A stretch of 56,738 bases of DNA, taken from assembly GCF_001949145.1 (NCBI RefSeq), contig NW_019091355.1:3980375-4037112 (forward strand), read 5' to 3'. Under the pieces are notes generated by a model. The model saw only the letters and a list, made by a program, of their open reading frames with translations. It was not told where the DNA came from and searched no databases. A program made the translations under genes and the position numbers. Positions 36,501-45,335 of this stretch are shown in pieces (within the stretch, counting starts at the first letter, position 1; each line of letters starts with the position of its first letter). The stretch is from Acanthaster planci (lineage: Eukaryota > Echinodermata > Asteroidea > Valvatida > Acanthasteridae).

Positions 36501-37171
36501 TCAGACAAGGGTTGCCGAGACGGCATATGCATCGCCCGGCCTGAAATTAATGGCAATCTTATGATTTCTGATTTTTGTATTGTGTGTGTGTGTGTATGCA
36601 GGTACCGTTCTTGCCGGGCGCCTACGGCATTGACGAGTTTCACAAGAAACTGGAAGATTTCTTGTTCACGAAGTATCGGGCGAGGCCCCACTGGAGTAAG
36701 AACAACTTCCTAAGTTACAACCGGGTGGAGAGACTTTACCCCCACCTGGACAGGTGGAGGCGTGTCTATACGCTCTTCAATCGCGACGGCACCTTCGACA
36801 ACGAGTTCACCCGGAAGTGCGGCTTCGACGACTTCCACCTACTCGAGGGGGCGGAGGACAAGTTGAGGGAGAAGGGGGCAGAGTGGAGTCGGAGGTCGGA
36901 CGGCGAGGAGAGGAGCAGGTCGTTGGAACGCGGCTCGCCGACGCACGATCGACCAATCGCGGCACCCGCTCAGAAGGACTCTGGACTAGGCTGCCGTTGC
37001 TCTTCTGGAGGGGGTGAGAGCACCCTCGCGCCTGACGTGATCGTCACGCAGCCGGGGCCGTCGTCTTCGTCATCAAGCCACAGTCGGCTGCTGGATGCCA
37101 GTGAATTCACTTTGGAAGGGACAGACGTCGCTCCCAGATCCCAGCCATCTGAGGGTGACGTCAGCCGGTAA
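27370..37171 (+). CDS. FAD-linked sugar-lactone oxidase (gulonolactone / arabinonolactone oxidase-like), seven exons
   Basis: Seven exons (27370-27589, 30223-30381, 30964-31187, 32195-32872, 33004-33158, 33568-33781, 36602-37171) join through GT-AG introns with matching phases into 740 codons including TAA (739 aa). The family oxidises an aldonolactone using FAD and passes electrons to oxygen or another acceptor; animal gulonolactone oxidase makes vitamin C. Residues about 45-280 form the FAD-binding domain, with VRAVGTGSSW at 106-115, TIAGIISTSTHGTG at 182-195 and GSLGVIYSVTL at 266-276. The C-terminal lactone-oxidase domain carries RPHWSK at 578-583. Usual members are about 440-530 aa; this one has extra N-terminal, Cys-rich, Ser-rich and C-terminal segments. 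Ser113 stands where rat-type enzymes have the FAD-linked His. The exact substrate is unknown. Confidence 0.9.
28711..28728 (+). repeat. TC microsatellite in oxidase intron 1
   Basis: A TC dinucleotide run following a T run. An AG run of similar length lies about 200 bp downstream, so the two could pair in the transcript. Confidence 0.8.
28921..28937 (+). repeat. AG microsatellite in oxidase intron 1
   Basis: An AG dinucleotide run, the complement of the TC run at 28711-28728. Confidence 0.8.
29795..30156 (+). mobile_element. SINE with tRNA-type head and LINE-like tail
   Basis: A promoter-like B box, GGTCCGAATCC, lies at about 29852-29862, in a head that reads like a decayed tRNA. The element ends with CTTATAAATGCTTTGATATC followed by an ATT-rich tail, a 3' end shared by many SINEs mobilised by L2/CR1-type LINEs. 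It lies in the same orientation as the oxidase gene, about 65 bp before exon 2. The exact 5' edge is uncertain. Confidence 0.65.
30223..30381 (+). CDS. Oxidase coding exon 2 (FAD-binding core)
   Basis: Completes Gly74 and encodes residues 75-126 plus one base. It includes KVRAVGTGSSWSKL, the place of the conserved GxGHS motif, with Ser113 in place of His. The acceptor is TTATCATCAG and the donor GTGAGT. It begins and ends in the same phase, so skipping it would leave the frame intact but remove the FAD motif. Confidence 0.9.
30964..31187 (+). CDS. Oxidase coding exon 3 (FAD-binding core, STSTHGTG motif)
   Basis: Completes Asp127 and encodes residues 128-201. MTDLNKILRVE matches the usual 'leucine/asparagine-rich start' of the second half of the FAD domain, and TIAGIISTSTHGTG is the family signature near the flavin. 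The upstream frame carries a TAA at 30900-30902, so the acceptor must lie after it; GACGCCACCAG at 30953-30963 gives the phase required by exon 2. The donor is GTAAGC. Confidence 0.9.
31188..32194 (+). other. Oxidase intron 3
   Basis: GTAAGC to TTTACCCTAG, phase 0. No repeat or embedded gene recognised. Confidence 0.8.
32195..32872 (+). CDS. Oxidase coding exon 4 (end of FAD domain plus Ser-rich and Cys-rich inserts)
   Basis: Encodes residues 202-427, phase 0 at both ends. It begins with SNFVAELHMIICGG, continues through GFGSLGVIYSVTLTCVPVY (263-281, end of the FAD domain) and then a Ser/Thr-rich stretch of about 45 residues (297-340) not expected in a typical member. It ends with a segment carrying nine Cys in 23 residues (401-423). 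The acceptor is TTTACCCTAG and the donor GTAAGT. This largest internal exon holds most of the extra length of the protein. Confidence 0.9.
33004..33158 (+). CDS. Oxidase coding exon 5
   Basis: Encodes residues 428-478 plus two bases. Further cysteines (430, 434, 441 and one beyond 447) continue the Cys-rich region, followed by a segment ending in KWYNVLTFTNGNL. The acceptor TTCCTTGCAG follows an intron of only 131 bp; the donor is GTAAGT. Confidence 0.9.
33159..33567 (+). other. Oxidase intron 5
   Basis: GTAAGT to TTCGTTTACAG, phase 2, 409 bp. Nothing recognised inside it. Confidence 0.8.
33568..33781 (+). CDS. Oxidase coding exon 6 (lactone-oxidase domain)
   Basis: Completes His479 and encodes residues 480-550. 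IKTAEYCIPLEDLDAALADI and TLLPIYVRMVKADDLYMSP are typical of the C-terminal domain, where strands contact the flavin and substrate. The exon ends CYIE before a GTAATT donor, a weaker-than-usual donor sequence. Confidence 0.9.
35810..36060. other. CpG-dense patch in oxidase intron 6
   Basis: GC-rich sequence with frequent CG, unlike the AT-rich intron around it, and long open frames on both strands. It may be an alternative promoter or enhancer, or a decayed GC-rich insertion. No coding similarity is seen. Confidence 0.5.
36176..36200 (+). repeat. AAAT microsatellite
   Basis: About four AAAT units flanked by A runs. Confidence 0.8.
36581..36595 (+). repeat. TG microsatellite directly before the last acceptor
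   Basis: A TG run of about seven units ends six bases before the exon 7 start. It takes the place of most of the pyrimidine tract. UG repeats in this position can change exon recognition (CFTR exon 9 is the known case). Confidence 0.8.
36602..37171 (+). CDS. Oxidase coding exon 7 (C-terminal domain end plus low-complexity tail)
   Basis: Encodes residues 551-739 and TAA. VPFLPGAYGIDEFHKKLEDF and YRARPHWSKNNFL are clear family features; HW-x-K contributes to the active site in related enzymes. NRDGTFDNEFTRKCGF matches the usual C-terminal end. The last 100 residues (about 641-739) are rich in Ser, Glu, Arg and Pro, with a run of six Ser, and have no counterpart in standard family members. Confidence 0.9.
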   Translation, partial: VPFLPGAYGIDEFHKKLEDFLFTKYRARPHWSKNNFLSYNRVERLYPHLDRWRRVYTLFNRDGTFDNEFTRKCGFDDFHLLEGAEDKLREKGAEWSRRSDGEERSRSLERGSPTHDRPIAAPAQKDSGLGCRCSSGGGESTLAPDVIVTQPGPSSSSSSHSRLLDASEFTLEGTDVAPRSQPSEGDVSR

Positions 37172-38431
37172 CAAGAGGTGCGTTGTTGCCGACGGTACGG
37201 GCCCGCAGGAGGCCGGGATGGCCGGCTGGGCCACAACGTTTCAAAAGTATGTCATGATCTGATTAAGCCGCGGGGAACACTGGGTGACTTTTATGTTTCT
37301 GTCGGGACGATAGAAGTGCATTTCAGTCAGAAACTGAAGGTCATTGGTGAGATAATTGAACAAAACCATGCAAGAGAGCTGTCTGTGTAGCGCCTGGCCC
37401 TCAGTGGGACCTTCTGAACATTCTGCACAAGAGTGTATCGCTCTCTAAGTGCCGATGACTTGATTGTACCTGAGGGAAAGTTCAGAAAGCGCATTTTTAC
37501 ACAACAAATCATTCGTACCCGACCACTCTGATTCGTTTCTGATCACTTCACCATTTTTTTCTTCACCCGGCTGTCAAGAGCATACTTCCGAAAGTTGTAC
37601 GAAGTGAACCGTTCTTTCACGCTGTGTAAAGTATTTGTGCGGCTAATCATTACCTCCGTTCCGATGCTTGGGCACACATGTTAGCAATCCGGCTCGGCCC
37701 AGATCACACTTTGGTCTCATTAATCATTCCGAAAACTGGGTGAATGTTACCCGTCATGAGATGATGGTTTTTACTGAGCCATTAGGCGCGTTTCCCCGCA
37801 TATTAATTGGCATATTAATCACCACAGGTGCAGAAAGTTAAACTTATTTCTTATCCACCCACACTGTCTGGGCGCACCGCCAACCTCGCACGAGTGATCG
37901 TAGGCTAACACCGTCCAGAACAGAGATCCAAATTGTTTGTTGTGTGTTCAAGTCAACCGCTATTGGTAATTAACATCATTTTTTGTGGCGATACGTCTGC
38001 AGCCGGTCCGGGTTACCCAAACAATTCCTCTGTGTCCCACCTGACCCTCCCCGTAATCGTGATACGGGTCTTGAAGGAGCGGCCCGAGGTGGCAATATTG
38101 GGTCTCGTCAGACCGCCGCTCCTGACCTTAAACCGACGGGGAGCGGGCCGGCTTCGCACCGCTTCTTCGAGGAGTCTCCTCTGACAGACCCGCAGTGGAT
38201 TCCCTGGTCCTGTTAGTTTTGCTCAATACGAGGTGCAGTCTGTCATCGCTTGATGCAAATGCATGTACATCTACGTGGCAGTCTAGTTGGGACGCTGTCT
38301 CGCCCCGGTGTTTTCTCCCCCGTCGTGATTTCAGTTTTGTGGTTGGGCTAGCCCGTTGAAAGATTTTGCCGCCTTTAACCATCGGCGTTTTTGCATGTCT
38401 GCAGTCGTGACTTCGTTTCGTTTTTGCTCTT
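37172..38431. other. Oxidase 3' flank / probable 3' UTR
   Basis: No coding sequence. No strong AATAAA was seen in the first kilobase after the stop; the nearest clear one is at 38747-38752, beyond a foldback element, so the 3' UTR may be long or may use a variant signal. Confidence 0.45.
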
Positions 38432-38553
38432 AAGGCCGCATCCGAATCTCTTGTCTAGAGCTGGGTCTAGGTCTTCGCTCCATTGGAAATGCGTGGAGAC
38501 GCGTAGACGATAGACCTAGCCGTAGCTCTGGAAGCCGGTTTCTGACACGGCCT
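38432..38553. repeat. Foldback element family B, copy 2
   Basis: The most complete copy. The left end is AAGGCCGCATCCGAATCTC and the right end TTTCTGACACGGCCTCAG, with inverted AGAGCTGGGTCTAGGTCT and AGACCTAGCCGTAGCTCT inside. It closely matches 7978-8102. Confidence 0.85.
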
Positions 38554-41405
38554 CAGTTATCTTGGGATGACAGAGAAAGGACACAAACCAAAAGTTTGTT
38601 CAATGGAGAAATTTATAGAATTGAAAAAAATTGTATTAGACATCTGAAGTTTATCGATAAGTGCAAATTGAATTAGAATTTACTCAATATTACGTCATCC
38701 TAAACTGATCCACACCCACCGCCCACAAATCGATCTTTGTTTTGTCAATAAATCGATCACCATTTTGTGTTTCCAAAAAGTAATCACTCTCAAGCTGTAC
38801 TCAGTTAATTGAACACAATTTGCTACCAGTTTAGAAAGTAAACATCACATGTCCAGTTTTCCTAAACGCCGATGTACAATAGCATCCATCGATGTTTTAA
38901 ACAAGTTCAATGTTTAAACATGTTTAACAAGCTGATATCAAGAAAACGTGGTTTCATTGTTGTAACTTTGACAGCATTTTGTACCGCGAGTCTGCGTTCA
39001 TTTCCAGTGCACTCGTTCAACAGAGTTCATTACCTAATGTGCTAGTACTGTAACGCTCTATCGTAAGAAAACTGAAATCGCCCCAAGGATGTTGTGGAAA
39101 GTTTTTAGCTATGATTTTATTGCAATATATTTATATTTTATGTACACTAAGATTTTTCTAATGAAAAGCACGTACGCAGTAGTATTCGTTCTGCTTCGTA
39201 GTATGAAAGAACGCCTCGAAGGCGAGACTATTTAAAACTCGATGTCTGTCGTTTCAAGTCCCTTTTTGTCATTTTATATATCATATTATCTTTCAGTACA
39301 TGTATTTATAGCAATTTAAGTCATGAATGTCATTATCATCTTCGTAATTATGTAACTTTGTAATTTATTTTGAATTCAAGGCTTGTATATTATATCTCAT
39401 TTTTTCAGTAAATGGTAAGGAGGCCACGAAACTTGAAAAAAAAAACCTTTTGTGATTTCCTGTCGGTCTGTCAGTTGGTGTGACTATTGTCTACCTGTAA
39501 GTGATGCTTGAGCCATTGATTAATTCGAAAGGGCCTGGGCCAACGGCCCTGTTAGTTCTCCTCGTCCTTTTTTCGGTCAAGCTTGTTTGTTTAAGGGCAT
39601 GGTCACTGTTTTGGAATACCGAGGCCAAACAGAACTTATTGGGTTTATTTTCAGCGACGTAATGACTGGTTTGGGAAATGCCTGTCGCCAACGTGATCAA
39701 TCATGACCGCATAATTTGGGCATCACACACTGGTGAGTATTGTTTCTGGGCATGTTCTGATTTCCTTCCTGCGGAGTGAAGCAAAGTGAGAAATTTACGA
39801 TGTTGGGGAGCCTCGTAAAGGTGTCGTTTTGACCCAAATTCGTGCTCTATAATAACAAGCAGCTTGAAGCCGTTTGATTGTCGTGACTCGTGACAAATCA
39901 AGGTTGGCTCAATTTTTGTATTAAATTTTTATTAAACCTTCGAAAGGATTCAAGGTTCCCATTAAAAACATTCCTCAGCCTCTCACAGTACTGCTGTTCG
40001 AAATTTTCTGTGCATGTAGATAGACACGTGTTTCGTTGTTTTCCGGCAATTGGCAGCAACAGAATTGCTCAGAGTTAGGACAAATTATATAGAGAGAAAC
40101 AGAGACACAAAAGTCCAGGAATCTCCCAGCAAGATCACTGCAAGGACCTATCACTGTAATGCAAAGAGGTTAAATTAACAAATACATAATGTCGCTGTGT
40201 GAATTTAGCTGTAATTACTAGTACAAACCCCAGCCCCACAGAATGTGTTAACAGTTTCAATATTCTTCTTCTTGAGTGACTACAACAAAGAAAGCGCTTC
40301 CTGTTTGCCTTTTGCGTTGGGGAAACTCATACATGCAGTTCCGGTTGGACCGTTTCGATTGCGGATGATGAAAGTTTGCCTGCGGTTTCTCCATCACCGC
40401 TGACTATTTTTAATCGCATAAACATTATGCTATCGTCGAAATCCCTTGTGTAATTTATTTGCTCTGAGAATGCTTGCGGTTTCGGGTCTGAACATGTCGC
40501 TTTATTGGGGTGTTGGGGCTCACCTTTTGCTTTAAAATGGATAAATAGTTGTCGATGATGTGATGACAAGGTGGCGGCAGGGTCTGCGGCTCGCCCGCTC
40601 GGCAAGGCCGGAGGGACTATTCCTCCAACTTCCGACCAACAGCGACCTAGAAAAAAAGATCCGGCGATGTCAGGGTGACAATTAACTCGACTTCTCAACC
40701 ACAATTATGCCTGCAATTACAAGGTGGCGGGATTTGGCACAATGGTGTTGAAGAATTTACGAGTTGATTTAAACTTTAGCACTCATTAGAGGGAACTAGT
40801 TTAATTGAGCAAGAATTATAGGTTTGGTTCAATCTCTAATATCGTGTGGGGGGGCCTTCTGGCTGACTGTTATGTTCTGTAGATTGCACCTTCCCTTATA
40901 ATTGATAATGGAATGAAGGAAAAGCCCTACGATTAATTTCATAAAGAACCACGCATGCTTGTTTTGTTTCGTTTGTTTTTAAGACTTCACTGGCCAGGTT
41001 AGGTCGCCTCAAATAGATTAAAGTTTAGTTAAAGTCTTGAGTATGCAAGCGCTGCCTCGGTCCTGATTCAGCGTGGTGATAGTGTTCATAGGCCGACTCC
41101 CAAATGACAGTAGAATTAATTTATAAGACGGTCGACCCAGTTCTGTGGGTCGAGTTTCAGCCTCGTTATGAACGAATGCTCAAATTATCCTCGGAGGACA
41201 TACTGAAGTGGTTTCCCGTGGTTTTTTGGGTTTTTTTTTTGGGGGGGGGGGGTTTGCAACTTGATTGATGACATTGTGTCGTGCCCTCACAGTGGTTTCA
41301 ACTTTGAGCGTGTATTACGTGTTAATCATGCGCTCATTAGGCCAAAAAGGAATGAGCGAATCCAAGTCACATGATCACTGAACATCATAAAGGCCTCTCA
41401 TTATG
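38554..41405. other. Non-genic stretch between the two convergent genes
   Basis: AT-rich with no supported gene. An AATAAA at 38747-38752 could serve the oxidase transcript. A G run lies near 41240-41251. The 125-codon minus-strand frame at 40327-40704 has no recognisable domain. Confidence 0.45.
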
Positions 41406-41957
41406 AGCCTCGAGCTTGACTCAAGAGAGGGCGCAAGTTTCTTAGCAACGGAGGTTCCTTTGGTTGGAAGTGAATTTTGCTGGTTCATGAATGACTATAC
41501 AAAATTACACGCGTTTTGGTCGCATCGCTGAGTTCGGGCGGCTTGTTCTCGCATGTTCACGAACAGCTCGATTTGTTGATCGTGGCTGGGCCGCTCGAAC
41601 ACCAGCAACGTACAACCGGTTATCGGTAGTTAGTGGCAAGCAAAATGCAACATGGCGGCGTCCTTGTATGTTCTTCGAGAGTTAATGTTTGGCTAACTGG
41701 TCAAATTATTTTCCATTTAATTTAACCCACCATAGTCTGTCTTATGGAAAAATAATTAGTTTTTAAAACTTTCACTTTTCTCTAGTTTTAAAGGCCATCT
41801 CACGAGTTTTTCCGTGCGTTCCTGTACAACAACCCTGACGAGGAGGCGTGAACAAGAAACTCATGTCAAGAGCAGGCCGCCCGATCTCGCCCAATGAACA
41901 CTCCCAACCAACATGGCTCCTTTCAACCGATGGGGGGGGGAGCTTTTGCTCGAGGCG
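41406..41957 (+). repeat. Dispersed repeat family A, copy 4, split by an inserted element
   Basis: The left part (41406-41527) starts GCCTCGAGC and runs to the CGCATCG that is internal in other copies. The right part (41892-41957) resumes CAATGAACACTCCCAACC and ends GCTCGAGGCGG. About 364 bp of family D lie between them. A few bases present in other copies at the junction are missing, so insertion came with a small loss or with later decay. Confidence 0.85.
41528..41891 (+). mobile_element. Terminal-inverted-repeat element family D, copy 1 (nested)
   Basis: The left end GAGTTCGGGCGGCTTGTTCT and the right end (reverse complement GAGATCGGGCGGCCTGCTCT) match at most positions over about 25 bases. 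The interior is non-coding. Its sequence near the right end (CTCACGAGTTTTTC, CCCTGACGAGG) and its middle (CATAGTCTGTCTTATGG) recur in reverse at 45077-45335. It is best read as a non-autonomous DNA transposon, or MITE. Confidence 0.8.
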
Positions 41958-42037
41958 GCAGAACCGTGACCATTTAAAAAACACTTCCACCATTAATTTC
42001 GACCTTCTTCAATAAGCAGTGCAAGTTTGACGAATTT

Positions 42038-42145
42038 GGGCTGCATCCGAATCTGTTGTCAAGAGCTAGGTCTAGGTCTCCCCTCCATTGGAAATGTGCG
42101 GAGACGCGTAGACAATAGACCTAGCCGTGACTCTGGAAGGCCTTA
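42038..42145. repeat. Foldback element family B, copy 3
   Basis: Starts GGCTGCATCCGAATCTGTTG and ends CTCTGGAAGGCCTTAG. It lacks about 13 bases near the right end that copies 1 and 2 keep. Lies only 80 bp from the family A/D nest. Confidence 0.8.
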
Positions 42146-42387
42146 GTCTGGAATGTGTGGTCTTCGCGTACACGCCGAATGCGTGCAAGAACCCAGTTGG
42201 AATTCGCCGGTGAGGGTGCACTCACTCAGATTCGTAGACAGGCGGTGTGCGCGCCTTACATGGCTTTTCCACCAATAAGGTGCCGCGATTTGGAAAAAGC
42301 ACGCGCGCGTCAAGCTGAAGAATGTGCGTGTGAGTGCCGCTTTGCCACCGCAGTTATGGCGTCCAGTCGGATTAGTCTGTCCACCAC
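42146..42387. other. Spacer between elements
   Basis: GC-rich, with no gene recognised. It may itself be older element sequence, since it sits between two DNA elements. Confidence 0.35.
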
Positions 42388-42718
42388 GTACAATGGGTGC
42401 ATTCGATTAGCTTCCCTGAACACACCAGTGTTACACTCAAGGAAAGCCTCAAAATGAGGCTTATCGAACGCTGCAGTGTGTTTTCCAAGGCATTCTGGGA
42501 AAAAGGTCAAGTCCCCGCCTCGTTCCATCATGTACGTCCATGCTCGAACAGTCCATCCGTGACGTCATTACACTCGGGCAGCCTCAAGAGACCCGCTCGT
42601 CAGCTGGGGTAGTGGTGGCTGACATCAGGGCAGGCACGAACATCACGTGATGGCTAAACGAACGCTCTCGTGTAAGTTTGACTTACACGTGTAAGCTAAT
42701 CGAACGCACCCATTGTAC
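42388..42718. mobile_element. MITE family C, copy 1
   Basis: The ends GTACAATGGGTGCATTCGAT and ATCGAACGCACCCATTGTAC are inverted copies with one mismatch, extended by TAGCTT / AAGCTA. The length is about 331 bp. GGGTGCGTTCGATT-type ends recall hAT-like non-autonomous elements, which is inference. A second copy is at 44580-44891. Confidence 0.85.
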
Positions 42719-43094
42719 GCAACCCTTCCACTTAGTTTGTGCGCATGCGCTAAAATTCGGCAAAGTGGAGGTCACTTTATGTTGCTTGTTAAAATGGCGA
42801 CCCCAGCCAGCAAATGACTGAAGCAAAATCTATCTGCGGAGATCTTCCGCTCTGCGTAAACGTTTGCTGAATATCATACCAGAAAAATATATTCAGGCTG
42901 CAAATTGTATTTTAAGATGTGTTTCTTGTTAATCAAAAGTGACATTTGGGAGAAAATGGGGTGAAAGATATATGTGTACGTTACATTTCTGAACGTAAAA
43001 AAAGGTATTTTAAACTTGAAATTTGAATTGTTCTCCAGTTGGTCCGCTACGGACAAATGATATCAAATTTGCAATAACTTGAAAATTCAATTTT
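42719..43094. other. Spacer between elements
   Basis: No gene recognised. AT-rich in its second half. Confidence 0.4.
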
Positions 43095-43245
43095 CGACCC
43101 CGAGTGGTTAAGACGTCTGCACTAGTAAGCAGGAGGTCGTGGGTTCGAGTCCCACCCGAGTAAGCTTGTGTTTCGCAAGCTCTCGGACAAGCACTAAGCA
43201 TACAGAGTTTATAGGGCAAACACCTTTATATAAGGGCCCTCTTTT
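43095..43245 (+). mobile_element. tRNA-derived SINE (short)
   Basis: A tRNA-like head spans about 43095-43165. It has an A-box-like GAGTGGTTAAGACG, an anticodon arm CTGCACTAGTAAGCAG and a perfect B box GGTTCGAGTCC within a T arm (GTGGG...CCCAC). The loop would read AGT (Thr) but is eight bases long and the acceptor stem is not intact, so it is not a working tRNA. A body with a hairpin (AAGCTTGTG facing CGCAAGCT) follows. The minus strand gives the peptide GLEPTTSCLL that is common in tRNA-SINE artefact proteins. Confidence 0.7.
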
Positions 43246-44579
43246 TGTTCCTGCTACGAGCGGATACCCAAGATTACATTTTGCACATGCAGTCATGAGT
43301 GTTGATCAAAAGGGGGAGGTTGGGCTGACAAAGGATTGAGGCGGGGGGGGCGGAAGGGTGTTGTGCGACAAGCGCCCCCTACGTTCAAACTCTTCTCATT
43401 CAGTATTTTGCAGCGACGGCGTGCACATTATTTGTTTCTTGGGTGCGTGAAGATGGACCACGATCCACGAACAGCCGGCAATAAGTTTTATTGATAATTT
43501 ATTAATTTCAATTGTGACTCGGAGTGTTTAGACCCGTATGATATATTTCTTTTATGGGACTTTCACTTGTATCAGAAAAGTTAATCTTCGAGATGAAAAT
43601 TGTCTTCGGGAGAGATATTTTATTTACCTGCAATTCCATTTTGCCAAGTTGCCAACGCGTTGCCCGCATACGCGTTTGTGTGCGACGGTTGGTTGTACGT
43701 GCTGCATCTCACCTCCACGCGCTGTAATTTTTAACCGAACGTGAAGAATTTTTGACTCCATGCATACCCAGAAGCAATGGACAAAATTTGAATGGGACGC
43801 ATCACTCGTTTTTTATAACGTTGTGGAGAAAGGGTCATGTTGAAGGGGAAGGATTTCCTTTAAACGACTACAGTCGGAAGGTGAGGTCTTTAAACATACA
43901 TTTCAGAAAAAAATCAATGTTGCAGGTGGGAGTTTTACAAGTTAAATCGTTGTTATGCATGAAATTTAGGGGTGTTAATGTGAGGAGACAACAGCGCAGC
44001 GTGTGCATTATAAACGTTTCGCATCCACGATCCATAGCTAGATCGAGAAGCTGAAATGGGAATCCTTTTCTAGGATCTCCGTGAAACAAGGGCTGGTGTG
44101 CATATTGAAAATAGAACAAGTTCTTCAATAATCCTTGTAGATAGTGGAAACGCAGGAGATTTTAACTTTAAATGAAATAGTTCCTTATGAGCACCCCCTT
44201 CTAGTGAATGGAATAGGCTTACATACCGCTGTGCGCACATCATGCGCAAACCCCTTCCGTCCCCCTGGATTGAGGCATCAGTGGAGCCTTTGTAGTGACA
44301 TCAAGTCAGCATTTCACAGCGGGGGTGCGTCCCGCCCCCTCCAATATAAAATCAAGGTGCACAGTGCGCCTAATTACAATGTTCAAGGCGATTTTGGAAA
44401 TGTGAAATAATGTTCCATTTGCAGAGTGACAGAGCAAAACGATAGTGCAGCAGATTACTCGAATGCATTAAGGACGAGGTTGGGTTAATGACTCTTGATA
44501 TTTTTTCAATTATTGTTTTGCCATGCATAGTGATGCCGCGGGGGGGGGCTTAACTGTGAATGTGTGATCGATAAATAGA
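43246..44579. other. Non-genic stretch
   Basis: No gene recognised. G runs occur near 43342 and 44540. Open frames on both strands show no family features. Confidence 0.4.
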
Positions 44580-44891
44580 CATGCGTTCGATTAGCTTCCC
44601 TGAATACACCAGTGTTACACGCAAGGGAAGCCTCGAAATGATGCTCATCATTTGCTGCAGTTTATTTGCCAATGCATTCTGGGAAAAAGGTCAAGTCCCC
44701 GCCACTTCCATCATGCCAATGCTCGAACAGTCCATCCGTGACGTCATTACACTCGGACAGCCTCCACAGATCTGCTCGCCAGCCGGGGTAGTGGTGGCTG
44801 ACACCAGGGCACGCACGAAGATCACGTGACGGCTGAACGAACGCTCTGTGCAAGTTTGATTTACACGTGTAAGCTAATCGAACACACCCAA
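44580..44891. mobile_element. MITE family C, copy 2
   Basis: Begins ATGCGTTCGATTAGCTTCCC and ends AAGCTAATCGAACACACCCA. It aligns along its whole length with 42388-42718, in the same orientation, sharing the internal words GGGAAAAAGGTCAAGTCCCC and CAGTCCATCCGTGACGTCAT. The outermost bases differ between copies, so the true ends are probably at TGGGTGCGTTCG. Confidence 0.85.
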
Positions 44892-45076
44892 CGAATGGCT
44901 GATGGTGAATTATGGGCCGATTCAAAATGGGTATTGTTCTCTACGACTGTGGCTGTTCACCGTGGCGAGCAAAATACAACCCAGGCCATGGCCACAAGCA
45001 CGACCACACTGCGCAGCCGAACTTGCTCAAGGGTGTTGACATTTCAGGAGCTGGCGCAATTTCATGTACCCCTAGG
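44892..45076. other. Spacer between elements C and D
   Basis: Short non-genic spacer between the family C and D elements. AGCAAAATACAAC near 44970 resembles AGCAAAATGCAAC inside element D copy 1, so it may be old element sequence. Confidence 0.35.
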
Positions 45077-45335
45077 TCGTGTTCGGACGGCCTGTTCTTG
45101 ACACGGGTTTGTTGTTCTCGCGCTCGAACGGTGGGAGCTCGACTCAAGAACACTATTCTCGGAACCGGATCACACACCACCTAATCGTCAGGGTTTTACA
45201 GCAACCCTTGAAAAAACTCATGAGATTTTGATTTTTGAACAGCTGCAAACTTGGCAAAAAGTAACGCGTTAGCTTACGAAGCCGGCGGGAGACAATTGGA
45301 AGTTTTGCAAAATTAAATAATTTCCATAAGACAGC
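45077..45335 (-). mobile_element. Element family D, copy 2
   Basis: Reads in reverse relative to 41528-41891. The end GTGTTCGGACGGCCTGTTCT, then CGTCAGGGTT, AAAAACTCATGAGAT and TTCCATAAGACAG all have reverse counterparts there, in the same order. The far inverted end is not clear, so this copy is partial or diverged. Confidence 0.7.

Larger units (their letters stand above)
33782..36601 (+). other. Oxidase intron 6
   Basis: The longest intron (2.8 kb). It contains a CpG-dense patch (35810-36060), an AAAT run at 36176-36200 and a TG run directly before the acceptor (36581-36595). Open frames in the CpG-dense part are composition effects: several frames on both strands are open at once. Confidence 0.75.

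Noticed and set aside
43095-43165. Functional tRNA-Thr gene
   Set aside because: The anticodon loop has eight bases and the acceptor stem does not pair; a SINE or pseudogene is the better reading.
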